Part shown: positions 31,826-43,766 of the stretch, one piece after another | How the letters are laid out: every line of letters starts with the position of its first letter | How positions within the stretch are numbered: position 1 is the first letter of the stretch | DNA from: Hordeum vulgare subsp. vulgare | Lineage: Eukaryota > Streptophyta > Magnoliopsida > Poales > Poaceae | Assembly (NCBI RefSeq): GCF_904849725.1 | Contig: NC_058518.1 | Span: 420,367,081 to 420,431,080, forward strand | Direction: 5' to 3' | DNA length: 64,000 nucleotides | Made by a program: the position numbers and the translations under genes | The notes under the pieces: generated by a model | The model's input: only the letters and a program-made list of their open reading frames with translations | Told to the model about the DNA's origin: nothing | Database searches by the model: none

Positions 31826-34536
31826 GATGCTCTCGTTGTGTTTCAGTCCTTACCTTTTATGTGAGCATCATTGAAATCAATGCCTAGCTAAGGGCGTTAA
31901 ACAAAAGCGCTTGTTGGGAGGCAACCCAACGAATCTATCATTTTTCTTTATGTTTTGTGTTTTCCACACTTTCATAATTCTGTTATGATTGTGTTTTTTG
32001 TGTTTCTTTTTGCGTTTGTGCCAAGCAAAACCGTTATGATTAGTCTTGGGGATGATCGTTTGGTCATGCTGGAAAAGACACAAACTTTCTGCTCACGAAA
32101 ATAATTTTAACTTTTTTTTTCTGTAAGAGATTTTGAGTTGATTCTTTTTGCTGCTGATTTCTACGAAAATTCTTCAGACTTTCGTAATTTTTCAGAATAT
32201 TTGAAGTACCAGAGGTATACGAAATATACATATTGCTACAGACTGGTCTGCTATTAACAGATTCTGTTTTTGTTGTGTTGGTTGCTTATTTTGATGAAAC
32301 TATGGATAGTATCGGGGGGTATTAGCCATGCAAGATTGAAAGTACAGTAAACCAACATCAGCACAAGTAGAATTTAAGTTTGCTACAGTACCTAAGGAAG
32401 TGGTGGTTTGCTTTCTTGTACTAATGTTATCACGAGTTTCTGTTTAAGTTTCGTGTTGTGAAGTTTTCAAGTTTTGGGTGAAGGTCTTATGGACAAAAAG
32501 ATAAAGAGTGGCAAGAGCTCAAGCTTGGGGATGCCCAAGGCACCCCAAGAGATTCAAGGATGCCATAAAAGCCTAAGCTTGGGGATGCCCCGGGAAGGCA
32601 TCCCCTCTCTCTCGTCTTTAATCCATCGGTAACGTTATTTGGGGCTATATTTTTATTCACCACATGTTATGTGTTTTTGCTTGGAGCGTCTTGTATCGTA
32701 GGAGTCTTTTATTTTGTTGTGTCACAATCATCCTTGCTGCACACCTATAGAGAGAGACATGCACACACCGTGATTTTGTCGAGCTTCACTTATATCCTTT
32801 GGTAGACAATTCAGCTCACATGTGCTTCACTTATATCTTTTGAGCTAGATACTTTTGCTCTATTTGCTTCACTTATATCTTTTAGAGCACAGCGGTGCGT
32901 GGCTTGGTAGTTGATCTATGCTTTGAAAGTAGTCTCAAAAGGGGTAGTTATCCAAAGGGATACGAAAACTTCCACCTTCATGTGCATTGAAGAGTTAGAG
33001 AAGTTTGATTCATCTCAATTAGTTTTGAGTTGTGGTTATGGTAATATTGAAGTCATGCTAGTAAGGTGTTGTGGATCTAGAAATACCTATGTTGAAATTA
33101 GTGATTCCCATAGCATGCACGTATGGTGAACCGCTATGTGATGAAATCTGAGCATGATTAGTATATTGATTGTCATCCTTTGCGTGGCGGTCGGGATCGC
33201 GCGATGGTTTATACCTACCAACCCTTCCCCTAGGAGTATGCGTTGAATGCTTTGTTTCGATTACTAATAAAACTTTTGCAACAAGTATATGAGTTCTTCA
33301 TGACTAATGTTGAGTCCATGGTTTAGATGCACTTTCACCTTCCACCATCACTATCTTCTTAGTGCCGTGCAACTTTCGCCGGTGCACAAAACCCACCATT
33401 AGCCTCCCTCAAAACAGCCACCATACCTACCTATTATGGCTTTTTCAAAGTCATTCCGAGATATATTGCCATGCAACTACTACCATGACATGTGCCACCA
33501 CGTCTACATTGCCATTGCATGATCGTAAGATAGCTAGCATGATGTTTCCATTGATGTCTATGCCATGCTAGATCATTGCCACGGTACACTACCGAAGGCA
33601 TTCCATATAGAGTCATAGTTGCTCTAAGTTTTGAGTTGAAAGTGTGATGATCATCATTAATGGAGCATTGTCACATGTGAGGAAATAAAAGAGGCCAAAG
33701 AAGCCCACAAAAAAAGAGGCCAAAGAGCCCACCAAAAAAATGAGAGAAAAAGAGAGAAGGGACAATGCTACCACTTTTTCCACACTTGTGCATATTAAGC
33801 ACCATGATCTTCATGATTGAGAGTCTCCCTTTTTGTCACCACCATATAGCTAGTGGGGAATTTTCATTATATAACTTGGCTTGTATATTCCAATGATAGG
33901 CTTCCTCAAAATTGCCTTAGGTCTTCGTGAGCAAGCAAGTTAGACGCACACCCACTAGTTTTCTTTAAGAGCTTTCACATACTCATAGCTCTAGTGCATC
34001 AATTGTATGGAAATCCCTACTCATTCACATTGATATCTATTGATGAGCATATCCACATCTCATTGATATGCCTAGTTAATGTGACTATCTTCTCCTTTTT
34101 GTCTTGCAACCTCCACCACATTCCACACCATCTATAGTGCTATAACCATGGCTCACGCTCATGTATTGCGTGAGAGTTGAAAAGGTTTGAGAAAGTAAAG
34201 GTGTGAAACAATTACTTGGCCAATACCGGGGTTGTGCATTATTTAAATTCGTTGTGCAATGATGATAGAGCATAGCCAGACTATATGCTTTTGTAGGGAT
34301 AACTTTCTTTTGGCCTTGTTATTTTGAAAGTTCATGATTACTTTGCTAGTTTGCTTGAATTATTATTGCTTCCACGTCAATAGCAAACTATTGTTTTGAA
34401 TCTAATGGATCTGAACATTCACGTCACATAAGAGGAATTACAAAGGACACCTATGCTAGCTAGCATGAAAGCATCAAAAATTCATTCTTATCATTTCCCT
34501 ACTCGAGGATGAGCAAGAGTTAAGCTTGGGGTTGCT
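31826..34536 (+). other. Non-coding interior of E1
   Basis: About 2.7 kb without a supported gene, collinear with 51791-54607 of E2. Notable parts are repeated AAGCTTGGGGATGC motifs at 32521 and 32575, a perfect hairpin at 32581-32605, three TGCTTCACTTATATCTTTT-like repeats at 32780-32880, AAAGAGGCCAAAGA-GCCCAC repeats near 33690-33750, and a purine tract TTAAGCTTGGGG at about 34520-34531 before the 3' LTR. Confidence 0.7.
32581..32605 (+). other. Perfect hairpin in E1 interior
   Basis: GGGGATGCC and GGCATCCCC are exact 9-base complements around a 7-base loop CCGGGAA. The same 25 bases occur unchanged in E2 at 52516-52540 although surrounding DNA differs. A role in RNA packaging or dimerisation is a guess. 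Confidence 0.7.
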
Positions 34537-35045
34537 TGATATGTCTCAAACGTATCTATAATTTTTGATGGTTTCACGCTGTTACCTTGTCTTCTTTGGT
34601 TGTTTTATGTACCTTTTATATCTTTTTGGGACTAACTTATTAATTCAGTGCCAAGTGCCACTTCCCGTTTTTCCGTGTTTTTGACTCTTTTCAGATCTGA
34701 TTTTGGAACGGAGTCCAAACGGAAGAAAAACCCCGAAATGATTTTTTCCCGAACGGAAGAAGACCAGGGGGCTTTTGGGCCAAGCCAGGTGGGCTCCTGG
34801 GAGCCCACAAGCCCCCACTCCGCCACCAGGGGGAGGCGGCGGTGGGCAGGCTTGTGGCCTCCCAGGCCGCCCCCTGACCTAGGTCTTTGGCCTATAAATT
34901 CCCAAATATTCCGCAAAAAATCAGGGGAGCCTCGAAAATACTTTTCCGCCGCCGCAAGCTTCCGTTTCCGCGAGATCTCATCTGGAGACCCTTCCCGGCG
35001 CCCTGCCGGAGGGGACTTTGGAGTTGGAGGGCTTCTTCATCATCA
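34537..35045 (+). repeat. Truncated 3' LTR of E1
   Basis: Begins TGATATGTCTCAAACG right after the purine tract and follows the 5' LTR for 509 bases to the CATCAT repeat. It then switches to the 834-bp unit in place of CGCCCCTCC. So this LTR is broken and not merely interrupted. Confidence 0.85.
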
Positions 35046-35879
35046 TGGTATTTCCGCGGCAGATGCCATGGGTGGCTTAGATCATGGTTTGGGGCCAACG
35101 GGCGCCGGCGGCGTCTACGAACGGGTGTAGGCGCAAGACACATGACGTGGATCTACCCAGGTTGAGGGCCCTCCGGTGAGATAAAATCCCTAGTCCTGCA
35201 TGTGTGGCTATATGAGATCACAATACAAATGGTGCTCCTCGAGCTGCTCGTGAGGAGGGAGACAGAGCCCTTGCTGCCGGCCTCGCTCCCTCGGTGGTGT
35301 GTGTAGTTCTGGGGTCTATAGGTTCGCTGGTTGCTTCTAGGTGTGCCCACTCTCCGGGGGCTGAAATGAGGCTTTATAGTGTAGCCTGAGATGTACAGTT
35401 TTGGGAGAAAGTAGGAGGCGGAACCCGGCTGCCAGCCTCTCCAGCTGGACGTGGGGCCCGCCGTTGTTGGGTCTTGTCCGGCGCGGGGCCCGCCGGACGT
35501 GCGCCTCAGCGGCTAACGCGCCAGTCGTCAGGGAGTAGGTAGGGGTAAGCATGGCTACACAGTCGTCTCGCTCGGTCAACCTCGATGGTGACGGGGGCCG
35601 TGTAGCCTCGTTGACCCTTACATCATTGCGCCCTTGGCCACACCGAGCTTGTCGGCGTGCACAGTGGTCACGAGCGCCTCTGCATCATGCGTCGGGTCTC
35701 GACACCGTACGTTGGTATGGTCGGATGGGACGGGGACTGACCAGCCGCCTGGCACCAGGCCACGCCAAATGACGCCAGTCGGCCGTCAGCGCGTTGGCCG
35801 AACAGGCTGGCTGCCGCCAGCCGCCCCCCTCCCACGGGGGGGGGGGGGGCTAGTCGGCCCCAAATTTCATGGAGATGGG
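35046..35879. repeat. 834-bp unit, copy 2 (X2)
   Basis: Same length and content as X1 (28419-29252). Left junction is TTCATCA-TCATGG against CTATCATGG at X1, sharing ATCATGG. It is followed at once by a new LTR start at 35880, as X1 is by the LTR at 29253. Confidence 0.85.
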
Positions 35880-37070
35880 TGATACGTCTCAAACGTATCT
35901 ATAATTTTTGATGGTTTCACGCTGTTATCTTGTCTTCTTTGGTTGTTTTATGTACCTTTTATATCTTTTTTTGGGACTAACTTATTAATTCAGTGCCAAG
36001 TGCAAGTTCGTGTTTTTCCGTGTTTTTGACTCTTTTTAGATCTGATTTTGGAACGGAGTCCAAGCGGAAGAAAAACCTCAAAATGATTTTTTCCCGAACG
36101 GAAGAAGACCAAGGGCTTTTGGGCCAAGCCAGGTGGGCTCCAGGGAGCCCACAAGCCCCCACTCCGCCACCAGGGGGGAGGCGGCAGTGGGCAGGCTTGT
36201 GGCCTCCCTGGCCGCCCCCTGACCTAGGTCTTTGGCCTATAAAGTCCCAAATATTCCGCAAAAAATCAGGGGAGCCTCGAAAATACTTTTCCGCCGCCGC
36301 AAGCTTCCGTTTCCGCGAGATCTCATCTGGAGACCATTCTCGGCGCCCTGCCGGAGGCAACTTTGGAGTTGGAGGGCTTCTTCATCATCATCATCGCCCC
36401 TCCCATGACTCGTGAGTAGTTCACTTCAGACGTATGGGTCCGTAGTTAGTAGCTAGATGGCTTCTTCTCTCTCTTGGATCTTCAATACAAAGTTCTCCAT
36501 GATCTTCATGGAGATCTATCCGATGTAATCTTCTTTGGCGGTGTGTTTGTCGAGATCCGATGAATTGTGGATTTGTGATCAGATTATCTATGATATATAT
36601 TTGAGTCTTTGCTGATTTCTTATATGCATGACTTGATATCCTTGTATGTCTCTCCGAGTCTTGGGTTTTGTTTGACCAACTAGATCTATGATTCTTGCAA
36701 TGGGAGAAGTGCTTGGTTTTGGGTTCTACCATGTGGTGACCTTTCCCAGTGACAGTAGGGGAAGCTAGGCACACATCAAGTAGTTTCCATCAAGGGTAAA
36801 AATATGGGGTTTTTATCATTGGTTTGAGATTATCCCTCTACATCATGTCATCTTGCTTAAGGCGTTACTCTATTCTTACAGACTTAATACACTAGATGCA
36901 TGCTGGATAGCGGTCGACGTGTGGAGTAATAGTAGTAGATGCAGAAAGTATCGGTCTACTTGTTTCGGACGTGATGGCTATAGATATAATCATTGCATAG
37001 ATATCGTCACGACTTTGCGCGGTTCTATCAATTGCTCGACAGTAATTTGTTCACCCACCGTCTACTTGCT

Positions 37071-38679
37071 TGTTGGGGAACGTCGCATGGGAAACAAAAT
37101 TTTTCCTACGCGCACGAAGACCTATCATGGTGATGTCCATCTACGAGAGGGGATGAGTGATCTACGTACCCTTGTAGATCGCACAGCAGAAGCGTTAGAG
37201 AACGCGGTTGATGTAGTGGAACGTCCTCACGTCCCTCGATCCACCCCGCGAACAATCCCGCGATCAGTCCCACGATCTAGTACCGAACGGACGGCACCTC
37301 CGCGTTCAGCACACGTACAGCTCGACGATGATCTCGGCCTTATTGATCCAGCAAGAGAGACGGAGAGGTAGAAGAGTTCTCCGGCAGCATGACAGCGCTC
37401 CGGAGGTTGGTGATGATCTCGTCTCAGCAGGGCTCCGCCCGAGCTCCGCAGAAACGCGATCTAGAGGAAAAACTATGGAGGTATGTGGTCGGGCAGCCGT
37501 GAGAAAGTCGTCTCAAATCTGCCCTAAAAGCCCCATATATATAGGAGGAGGGAGGGGGACCTTGCCTTGGGGTCCAAGGGATCCCCAAGGGATCGGCCGA
37601 GCCAGGGGGGAGGACTCTCCCCCCCCAAACCGAGTCCTACTTGGTTTGGTGGGAGGGAGTCCTTCCCCCTTCCCACTTCTTCCTTTTTTTTTTCTTTCCT
37701 TTGATTTTTTTCTTCCTTGGCGCATAGGGGATTGGTGGGCTGTCCCACCAGCCCACTAAGGGCTGGTGTGACCCCCTCAAATGCCTATGGGCTTCCCCGG
37801 AGTGGGTTGCCCCCTCCCGGTGAACTCCCGGAACCCATTCGTCATTCCCGGTACATTCCCGGTAACTCCGAAAACCTTCCGGTAATCAAATGAAGTCATC
37901 CTATATATCAATCTTCGTTTCCGGACTATTCCGGAAACCCTCGTGACGTCCGTGATCTCATCCGGGACTCCGAACAACATTCGGTAACCAACCATATAAC
38001 TCAAATACGCATAAAACAACGTCGAACCTTAAGTGTGCAGACCCTGCGGGTTCGAGAACTATGTAGACATGACCCGAGAGACTCCTCGGTCAATATCCAA
38101 CAGCGGGACCTGGATGCCCATATTGGATCCTACATATTCTACGAAGATCTTATCGTTTGAACCTCAGTGCCAAGGATTCGTATAATCCCGTATGTCATTC
38201 CCTTTGTCCTTCGGTATGTTACTTGCCCGAGATTCGATCGTCAGTATCCGCATACCTATTTCAATCTCGTTTACCGGCAAGTCTCTTTACTCGTTCCGTA
38301 ATACAAGATCCCGCAACTTACACTAAGTTACATTGCTTGCAAGGCTTGTGTGTGATGTTGTGTTACTGAGTGGGCCCCGAGATACCTCTCCGTCACACGG
38401 AGTGACAAATCCCAATCTTGATCCATACTAACTCAACTAACACCTTCGGAGATACCTGTAGAGCATCTTTATAGTCACCCAGTTACGTTGCGACGTTTGA
38501 TACACACAAAGCATTCCTCCGGTGTCAGTGAGTTATATGATCTCATGGTCATAGGAATAAATACTTGACACGCAGAAAACAGTAGCAACAAAATGACACG
38601 ATCAACATGCTACGTCTATTAGTTTGGGTCTAGTCCATCACGTGATTCTCCCAATGACGTGATCCAGTTATCAAGCAAC
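37071..38679 (-). repeat. 3' LTR of Angela B, U3 end missing
   Basis: Collinear with the full LTRs from TGTTGGGGAACG at 37071 to about 38679, where it meets integrase coding sequence through a short duplicated filler. The terminal TGTTGGAATTATGCC part is absent. Confidence 0.9.
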
Positions 38680-40210
38680 AAGTCACTTGCACGCTCATTG
38701 GACCACACACATCGGTATGTATGATTTCCAACAAGTCACTTGCACGCTCCATTGTTCCGGAGAACGGAGTCTTAGTCATCTTGCCCATGAGGCATGGTTC
38801 GCACGTGTCAAGTGAATCAAAGTCAAGTGACTCCAAAAGTCCATCAGCATGGAGTTTCTTCATGCGCTTTACACCAATATGACCCAAGCGGCAGTGCCAC
38901 AAAAATATGGCGCTATCATTGTTTACTCTAACACTTTTGGTCTCTATGTTATGTATATGCATATCTCTATCAAGATTCAATATGAACAATCCTCTCACAT
39001 TCGGTGCATGACCATAAAAGATGTTACTCATAGAAATAGAACAACCATTATTCTCAGACTTAAAAGAGTAACCGTCTCGCAATAAACAAGATCCAGATAT
39101 AATGTTCATGCTCAACGCAGGCACTAAACAACAATGATTTAAGTTCATCACTAATCCCGATGGTAGTTGAAGTGACACTGTGCCGACGGCGATTGCATCA
39201 ACCTTGGAACCGTTTCCTACGCGCATCGTCACTTCGTCTTTCGCCAGCCTTCGTCTATTCCGCAGTTCCTGCTTCGAGTTGCAAATGTGAGCAACAGAAC
39301 CGGTATCGAATACCCAGGCACTACTACGAGAGCCGGTTAAGTACACATCAATAACATGTATATCAAATATACCTGATTTTTCTTTGCCCGCCTTCTTATC
39401 TGCCAGATACTTGGGGCAATTGCGCTTCCAGTGACCCATACCCTTGCAATAGAAGCACTCTGTTTCAGGCTTAGGTCCAGCCTTGGGTTTCTTCGGCAGA
39501 TTGGCAACAGGCTTGCCGCTCTTCTTCGAATTGCCCTTCTTGCCTTTGCCGTTTCTCTTGAAACTAGTGGTCTTGCTCACCATCAACACTTGATGCTCTT
39601 TACGGAGTTCAGACTCTGCGACTTTCAGCATCGCAAACAACTCGCCGGGAGACTTGTTCATCCCTTGCATGTTGTAGTTCAACACAAAGCCTTTATAGCT
39701 TGGCGGCAGTGATTGAAGGATTCTGTCAGTGATAGCTTCTTGCGGGAGTTCAATCCCCAGTTCAGCTAGACGGTTTGAGTACCCAGACATTTTGAGCACA
39801 TGTTCACTGACAGACGAGTTTTCCTCCATCTTGCAAGCATAGAATTTATCGGAGGTCTCATACCTCTCGATCCGGGCGTTCTTCTGAAAGATGAACTTCA
39901 ACTCCTGGAACATCTCAAATGCTCCATGACGCTCAAAGCGATGTTGAAGTCCCGGTTCTAAGCCATACAAGACTGCACATTGAACTATTGAGTAGTCCTC
40001 CTTACGTGCTAACCAAGCGTTCTTAACATCCTGATCAGCCGTAGCGGGTGGTTCATCTCCTAGCGCAGCATTAAGGACATAATCCTTCTTTCCAGCTTGT
40101 AAGATTAGCTTAAGATTACGAGCCCAGTCTACAAAGTTGCTTCCATCATCTTTCAACTTAGCTTTCTCTAGGAACGTATTAAAATTCAGGATGACACTTG
40201 CGTGAGCCAT
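38630..40210 (-). CDS. Angela B Gag-protease with truncated integrase
   Basis: An uninterrupted frame of 526 residues. It gives Gag, a complete CCHC knuckle (CFYCKGMGHWKRNC), aspartic protease (WVFDTGSVAHICNS), the integrase zinc domain (LWHCRLGHIGVKRMKK) and the first catalytic Asp region (IIHTDVCGPMS). It then runs through the deletion junction into LTR sequence for about 25 foreign residues. Compared with copy A it lacks nonsense codons and retains the second knuckle Cys. It could make Gag and protease if transcribed from its 5' LTR, but the element cannot be copied because integrase core, reverse transcriptase, RNase H and purine tract are gone. Confidence 0.9.
   Translation of the reverse strand: MAHASVILNFNTFLEKAKLKDDGSNFVDWARNLKLILQAGKKDYVLNAALGDEPPATADQDVKNAWLARKEDYSIVQCAVLYGLEPGLQHRFERHGAFEMFQELKFIFQKNARIERYETSDKFYACKMEENSSVSEHVLKMSGYSNRLAELGIELPQEAITDRILQSLPPSYKGFVLNYNMQGMNKSPGELFAMLKVAESELRKEHQVLMVSKTTSFKRNGKGKKGNSKKSGKPVANLPKKPKAGPKPETECFYCKGMGHWKRNCPKYLADKKAGKEKSGIFDIHVIDVYLTGSRSSAWVFDTGSVAHICNSKQELRNRRRLAKDEVTMRVGNGSKVDAIAVGTVSLQLPSGLVMNLNHCCLVPALSMNIISGSCLLRDGYSFKSENNGCSISMSNIFYGHAPNVRGLFILNLDRDMHIHNIETKSVRVNNDSAIFLWHCRLGHIGVKRMKKLHADGLLESLDFDSLDTCEPCLMGKMTKTPFSGTMERASDLLEIIHTDVCGPMSVQVTCCLITGSRHWENHVMD
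38676..38749 (-). other. Deletion junction with 21-bp filler repeat
   Basis: CAACAAGTCACTTGCACGCTC occurs at 38676-38696 and again, as original integrase sequence, at 38729-38749. The first copy is filler at the breakpoint between LTR and integrase. Short identities (CAACAA on the LTR side, GAGCGT on the integrase side) mark the two switch points. Confidence 0.85.
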
Positions 40211-41468
40211 GATCTACAACACAAATACATTCAAAGTGGACTTAGACTATGTTCAAGATAATTAGAGTTCAACTTAATCAAATTATGTGCTAAACTCCCA
40301 CTCAAAAGGTACATCTCTCTTAGTCATTTGAGTGGTTCATGATCCACTTACACTATCCCAAGTCCGATCATCACGTGAGTCGAGAGTAGTTTCAGTGGTA
40401 AGCATCCTCTATGCTAATCATATCAGCTATATGATTCATGATCGACCTTTCGGTCTCATGTGTTCCGAGGCCATGTCTGCACATGCTAGGCTCGTCAAGC
40501 TTAACCTGAGTGTTACGGGTGCGCAACTGTTTTGCACCCGTTGTATGTGAACGTTGAGTCTATCACACCCGATCATCACGTGGTGTCTCGAAACGACGAA
40601 CTGTAGCAACGGTGCACAGTCGGGGAGAACACAATTTCGTCTTGAAATTTTAGTGAGAGATCACCTTATAATGCTACCGTCGTTCTAAGCAAAATAAGGT
40701 GCATAAAAGGATTAACATCACATGCAATTCATAAGTGACATGATATGGCCATCATCACGTGCTTCTTGATCTCCATCACCAAAGCAACAGCACGATCTTC
40801 TTGCCACCGGCGCCACACCATGATCATCCATCAACGTGTTGCCATCGGGGTTGTCGTGCTACTCATGCTATCACTACTAAAGCTACATCCTAGCAAAATA
40901 GTAAACGCATCTGCAAGCACATATGTTAGTATAAAGACAACCCTATGGCTCCTGCCGGTTGCCGTACCATCGACATGCAAGTCGATATTTCTATTACAAC
41001 ATGATCATCTCATACATCCAATATATCACATCACATCGTTGGCCATATCACATCACAATCATACCCTGCAAAAACAAGTTAGACGTCCTCTAATTTTGTT
41101 GTTGCATGTTTTACGTGGTGACCAAGGGTATCTAGTAGGATCGCATCTTACTTACGCAAACACCACAACGGAGATATATGAGTTGCTATTTAACCTCATC
41201 CAAGGACCTCCTCGGTCAAGTCCGATTCAACTAAAGTTGGAGAAACCGTCACTTGCCAGTCATCTTTGAGCAAAGGGGGTTACTCGTAACGATGAAACCA
41301 GTCTCTCGTAAGCGTACGAGTAATGTCGGTCCAAGCCGCTTCAATCCAACAATACCGCGGAATCAAGAAAAGACTAAGGAGGGCAGCAAAACGCACATCA
41401 CCGCCCACAAAACCTTTTGTGTTCTACTCGAGAAGACATCTACGCATGAACCTAGCTCATGATGCCAC
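40211..41468 (-). other. Primer site and leader of Angela B
   Basis: On the minus strand the LTR end CCAACA is followed by GTGGCATCATGAGC, the same primer-site variant as copy A, then 1.24 kb of non-coding leader homologous to 877-2131. Confidence 0.8.
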
Positions 41469-43292
41469 TGTTGGGGAACGTCGCATGGGAAACAAAATTT
41501 TTCCTACGCGCACGAAGACCTATCATGGTGATGTCCATCTACGAGAGGGGATGAGTGATCTACGTACCCTTGTAGATCGCACAACAGAAGCGTTAGAGAA
41601 CGCGGTTGATGTAGTGGAACGTCCTCACGTCCCTCGATCCGCCCCGCGAACAATCCCGCGATCAGTCCCACGATCTAGTACCGAACGGACGGCACCTCCG
41701 CGTTCAGCACACGTACAGCTCGACGATGATCTCGGCCTTCTTGATCCAGCAAGAGAGACGGAGAGGTAGAAGAGTTCTCCGGCAGCGTGACGGCGCTCCG
41801 GAGGTTGGTGATGATCTCGTCTCAGCAGGGCTCCGCCCGAGCTCCGCAGAAACGCGATCTAGAGGAAAAACTATGGAGGTATGTGGTCGGGCAGCCGTGA
41901 GAAAGTCGTCTCAAATCTGCCCTAAAAGCCCCATATATATAGGAGGAGGGAGGGGGACCTTGCCTTGGGGTCCAAGGGATCCCCAAGGGGTCGGCCGAGC
42001 CAGGGGGGAGGACTCTCCCCCCCCCAAACCGAGTCCTACTTGGTTTGGTGGGAGGGAGTCCTTCCCCCTTCCCACTTCTTCCTTTTTTTTTCATTCCTTT
42101 GATTTTTTCTTCCTTGGCGCATAGGGGATTGGTGGGCTGTCCCACCAGCCCACTAAGGGCTGGTGTGACCCCCTCAAATGCCTATGGGCTTCCCCGGAGT
42201 GGGTTGCCCCCTCCCGGTGAACTCCCGGAACCCATTCTTCATTCCCGGTACATTCCCGGTAACTCCGAAAACCTTCCGGTAGTCAAATGAAGTCATCCTA
42301 TATATCAATCTTCGTTTCCGGACTATTCCGTAAACCCTCGTGACGTCCGTGATCTCATCCGGGACTCCGAACAACATTCGGTAACCAACCATATAACTCA
42401 AATACGCATAAAACAACGTCGAACCTTAAGTGTGCAGACCCTGCGGGTTCGAGAACTATGTAGACATGACCCGAGAGACTCCTCGGTCAATATCCAACAG
42501 CTGGACCTGGATGCCCATATTGGATCCTACATATTCTACGAAGATCTTATCGTTTGAACCTCAGTGCCAAGGATTCGTATAATCCCGTATGTCATTCCCT
42601 TTGTCCTTCGGTATGTTACTTGCCCGAGATTCGATCGTCAGTATCCGCATACCTATTTCAATCTCGTTTACCGGCAAGTCTCTTTACTCGTTCCGTAATA
42701 CAAGATCCCGCAACTTACACTAAGTTACATTGCTTGCAAGGCTTGTGTGTGATGTTGTATTACTGAGTGGGTCCCGAGATACCTCTCCGTCACACGGAGT
42801 GACAAATCCCAGTCTTGATCCATACTAACTCAACTAACACCTTCGGAGATACCTGTAGAGCATCTTTATAGTCACCCAGTTACGTTGCGACGTTTGATAC
42901 ACACAAAGCATTCCTCCGGTGTCAGTGAGTTATATGATCTCATGGTCATAGGAATAAATACTTGACACGCAGAAAACAGTAGCAACAAAATGACACGATC
43001 AACATGCTACGTCTATTAGTTTGGGTCTAGTCCATCACGTGATTCTCCCAATGACGTGATCCAGTTATCAAGCAACAACACTTTGTTCATAATCAGAAGA
43101 CACTGACTATCATCGATCAACTGGCTAGCCAACTAGAGGCATGCTAGGGACGGTGTTTCGTCTATGTATCCACACATGTAAATGAGTCTTCATTCAATAC
43201 AATTATAGCATGGATAATAAACTATTATCTTGATACAGGAATTGTAATAATAACTATACATTTATTATTGCCTCTAGGGCATAATTCCAACA
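41469..43292 (-). repeat. 5' LTR of Angela B
   Basis: A complete LTR of 1,824 bases with TGTTGG...CCAACA ends, read on the minus strand. It carries the TATATATA motif near 41934-41941. Confidence 0.92.
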
Positions 43293-43766
43293 TTGCTTTC
43301 ATGAGAGAAGCCACTAGTAAACACTACGGCCCCTGGGTCTATCCACATCCATCGTTTACACCTCCGCTTTTAATTTGTTTTGTTACTTTGTTGCTTTCGG
43401 TTCTCACTTGGGAAACAATCTATAAGGGATTGACAACCCCTTCATAGTGTTGGGTGCAAGCTTTTGTGTTTATGCATGACCTTGAGATACTCTTCCGCCG
43501 GATTGATACCTTGGTTATCAAACTGAGGGAAATACTTACCGTCCCTGTGCTACATCACCCTTTCCGCTTCGAGGGAACACCAACGCAAGGCTCCAAGACC
43601 ACGGGGGAAATCCTTTGCATACTTGCCTAGGAAGTCCCTTAAGGCGTAGCCGCAGCTGAAGGATTCCTGGTGCCGTCGACACAACTATTTCTGGCGCCGT
43701 TGCAAGGTATACACAGCAACCATCACTGTGTTCCCTCCGCTTGGGTATATACCTGGGGGTCGTATC

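Larger units (their letters stand above)
29253..35045 (+). mobile_element. Non-autonomous Athila-like gypsy element E1, 3' truncated
   Basis: Order: LTR (29253-30873), tRNA-Asp-type primer site, one ORF of unknown function, long non-coding part, purine tract, then only the first 509 bases of the 3' LTR (34537-35045). No gag, protease, integrase or reverse transcriptase is recognisable in the 3.66-kb interior. Copies of this layout must be moved by proteins of another element. A complete relative is at 49243-56116. Confidence 0.8.
37071..43292 (-). mobile_element. Angela copy B, internal deletion derivative
   Basis: Minus-strand Angela element of 6,222 bases flanked by TTGCT (37066-37070 and 43293-43297), so both ends are original. 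The 5' LTR (41469-43292), leader (40211-41468), gag, protease and the start of integrase are present. The rest of pol, the purine tract and the first 200 or so bases of the 3' LTR are deleted. Its LTRs differ at few positions over the compared part, fewer than the E1 LTRs it landed in, as nesting requires. Confidence 0.92.
35880..43725 (+). repeat. Complete E1-type LTR split by Angela B
   Basis: LTR parts 35880-37070 and 43298-43725 join into one LTR homologous to 29253-30873. The TTGCT target copy flanks the Angela insertion. The end CCATCA at 43725 is followed by CTGTGTTCCC, which does not match any left flank as a target duplication. The tail again contains TGGCGCCGTTGCAAGG. Confidence 0.85.
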
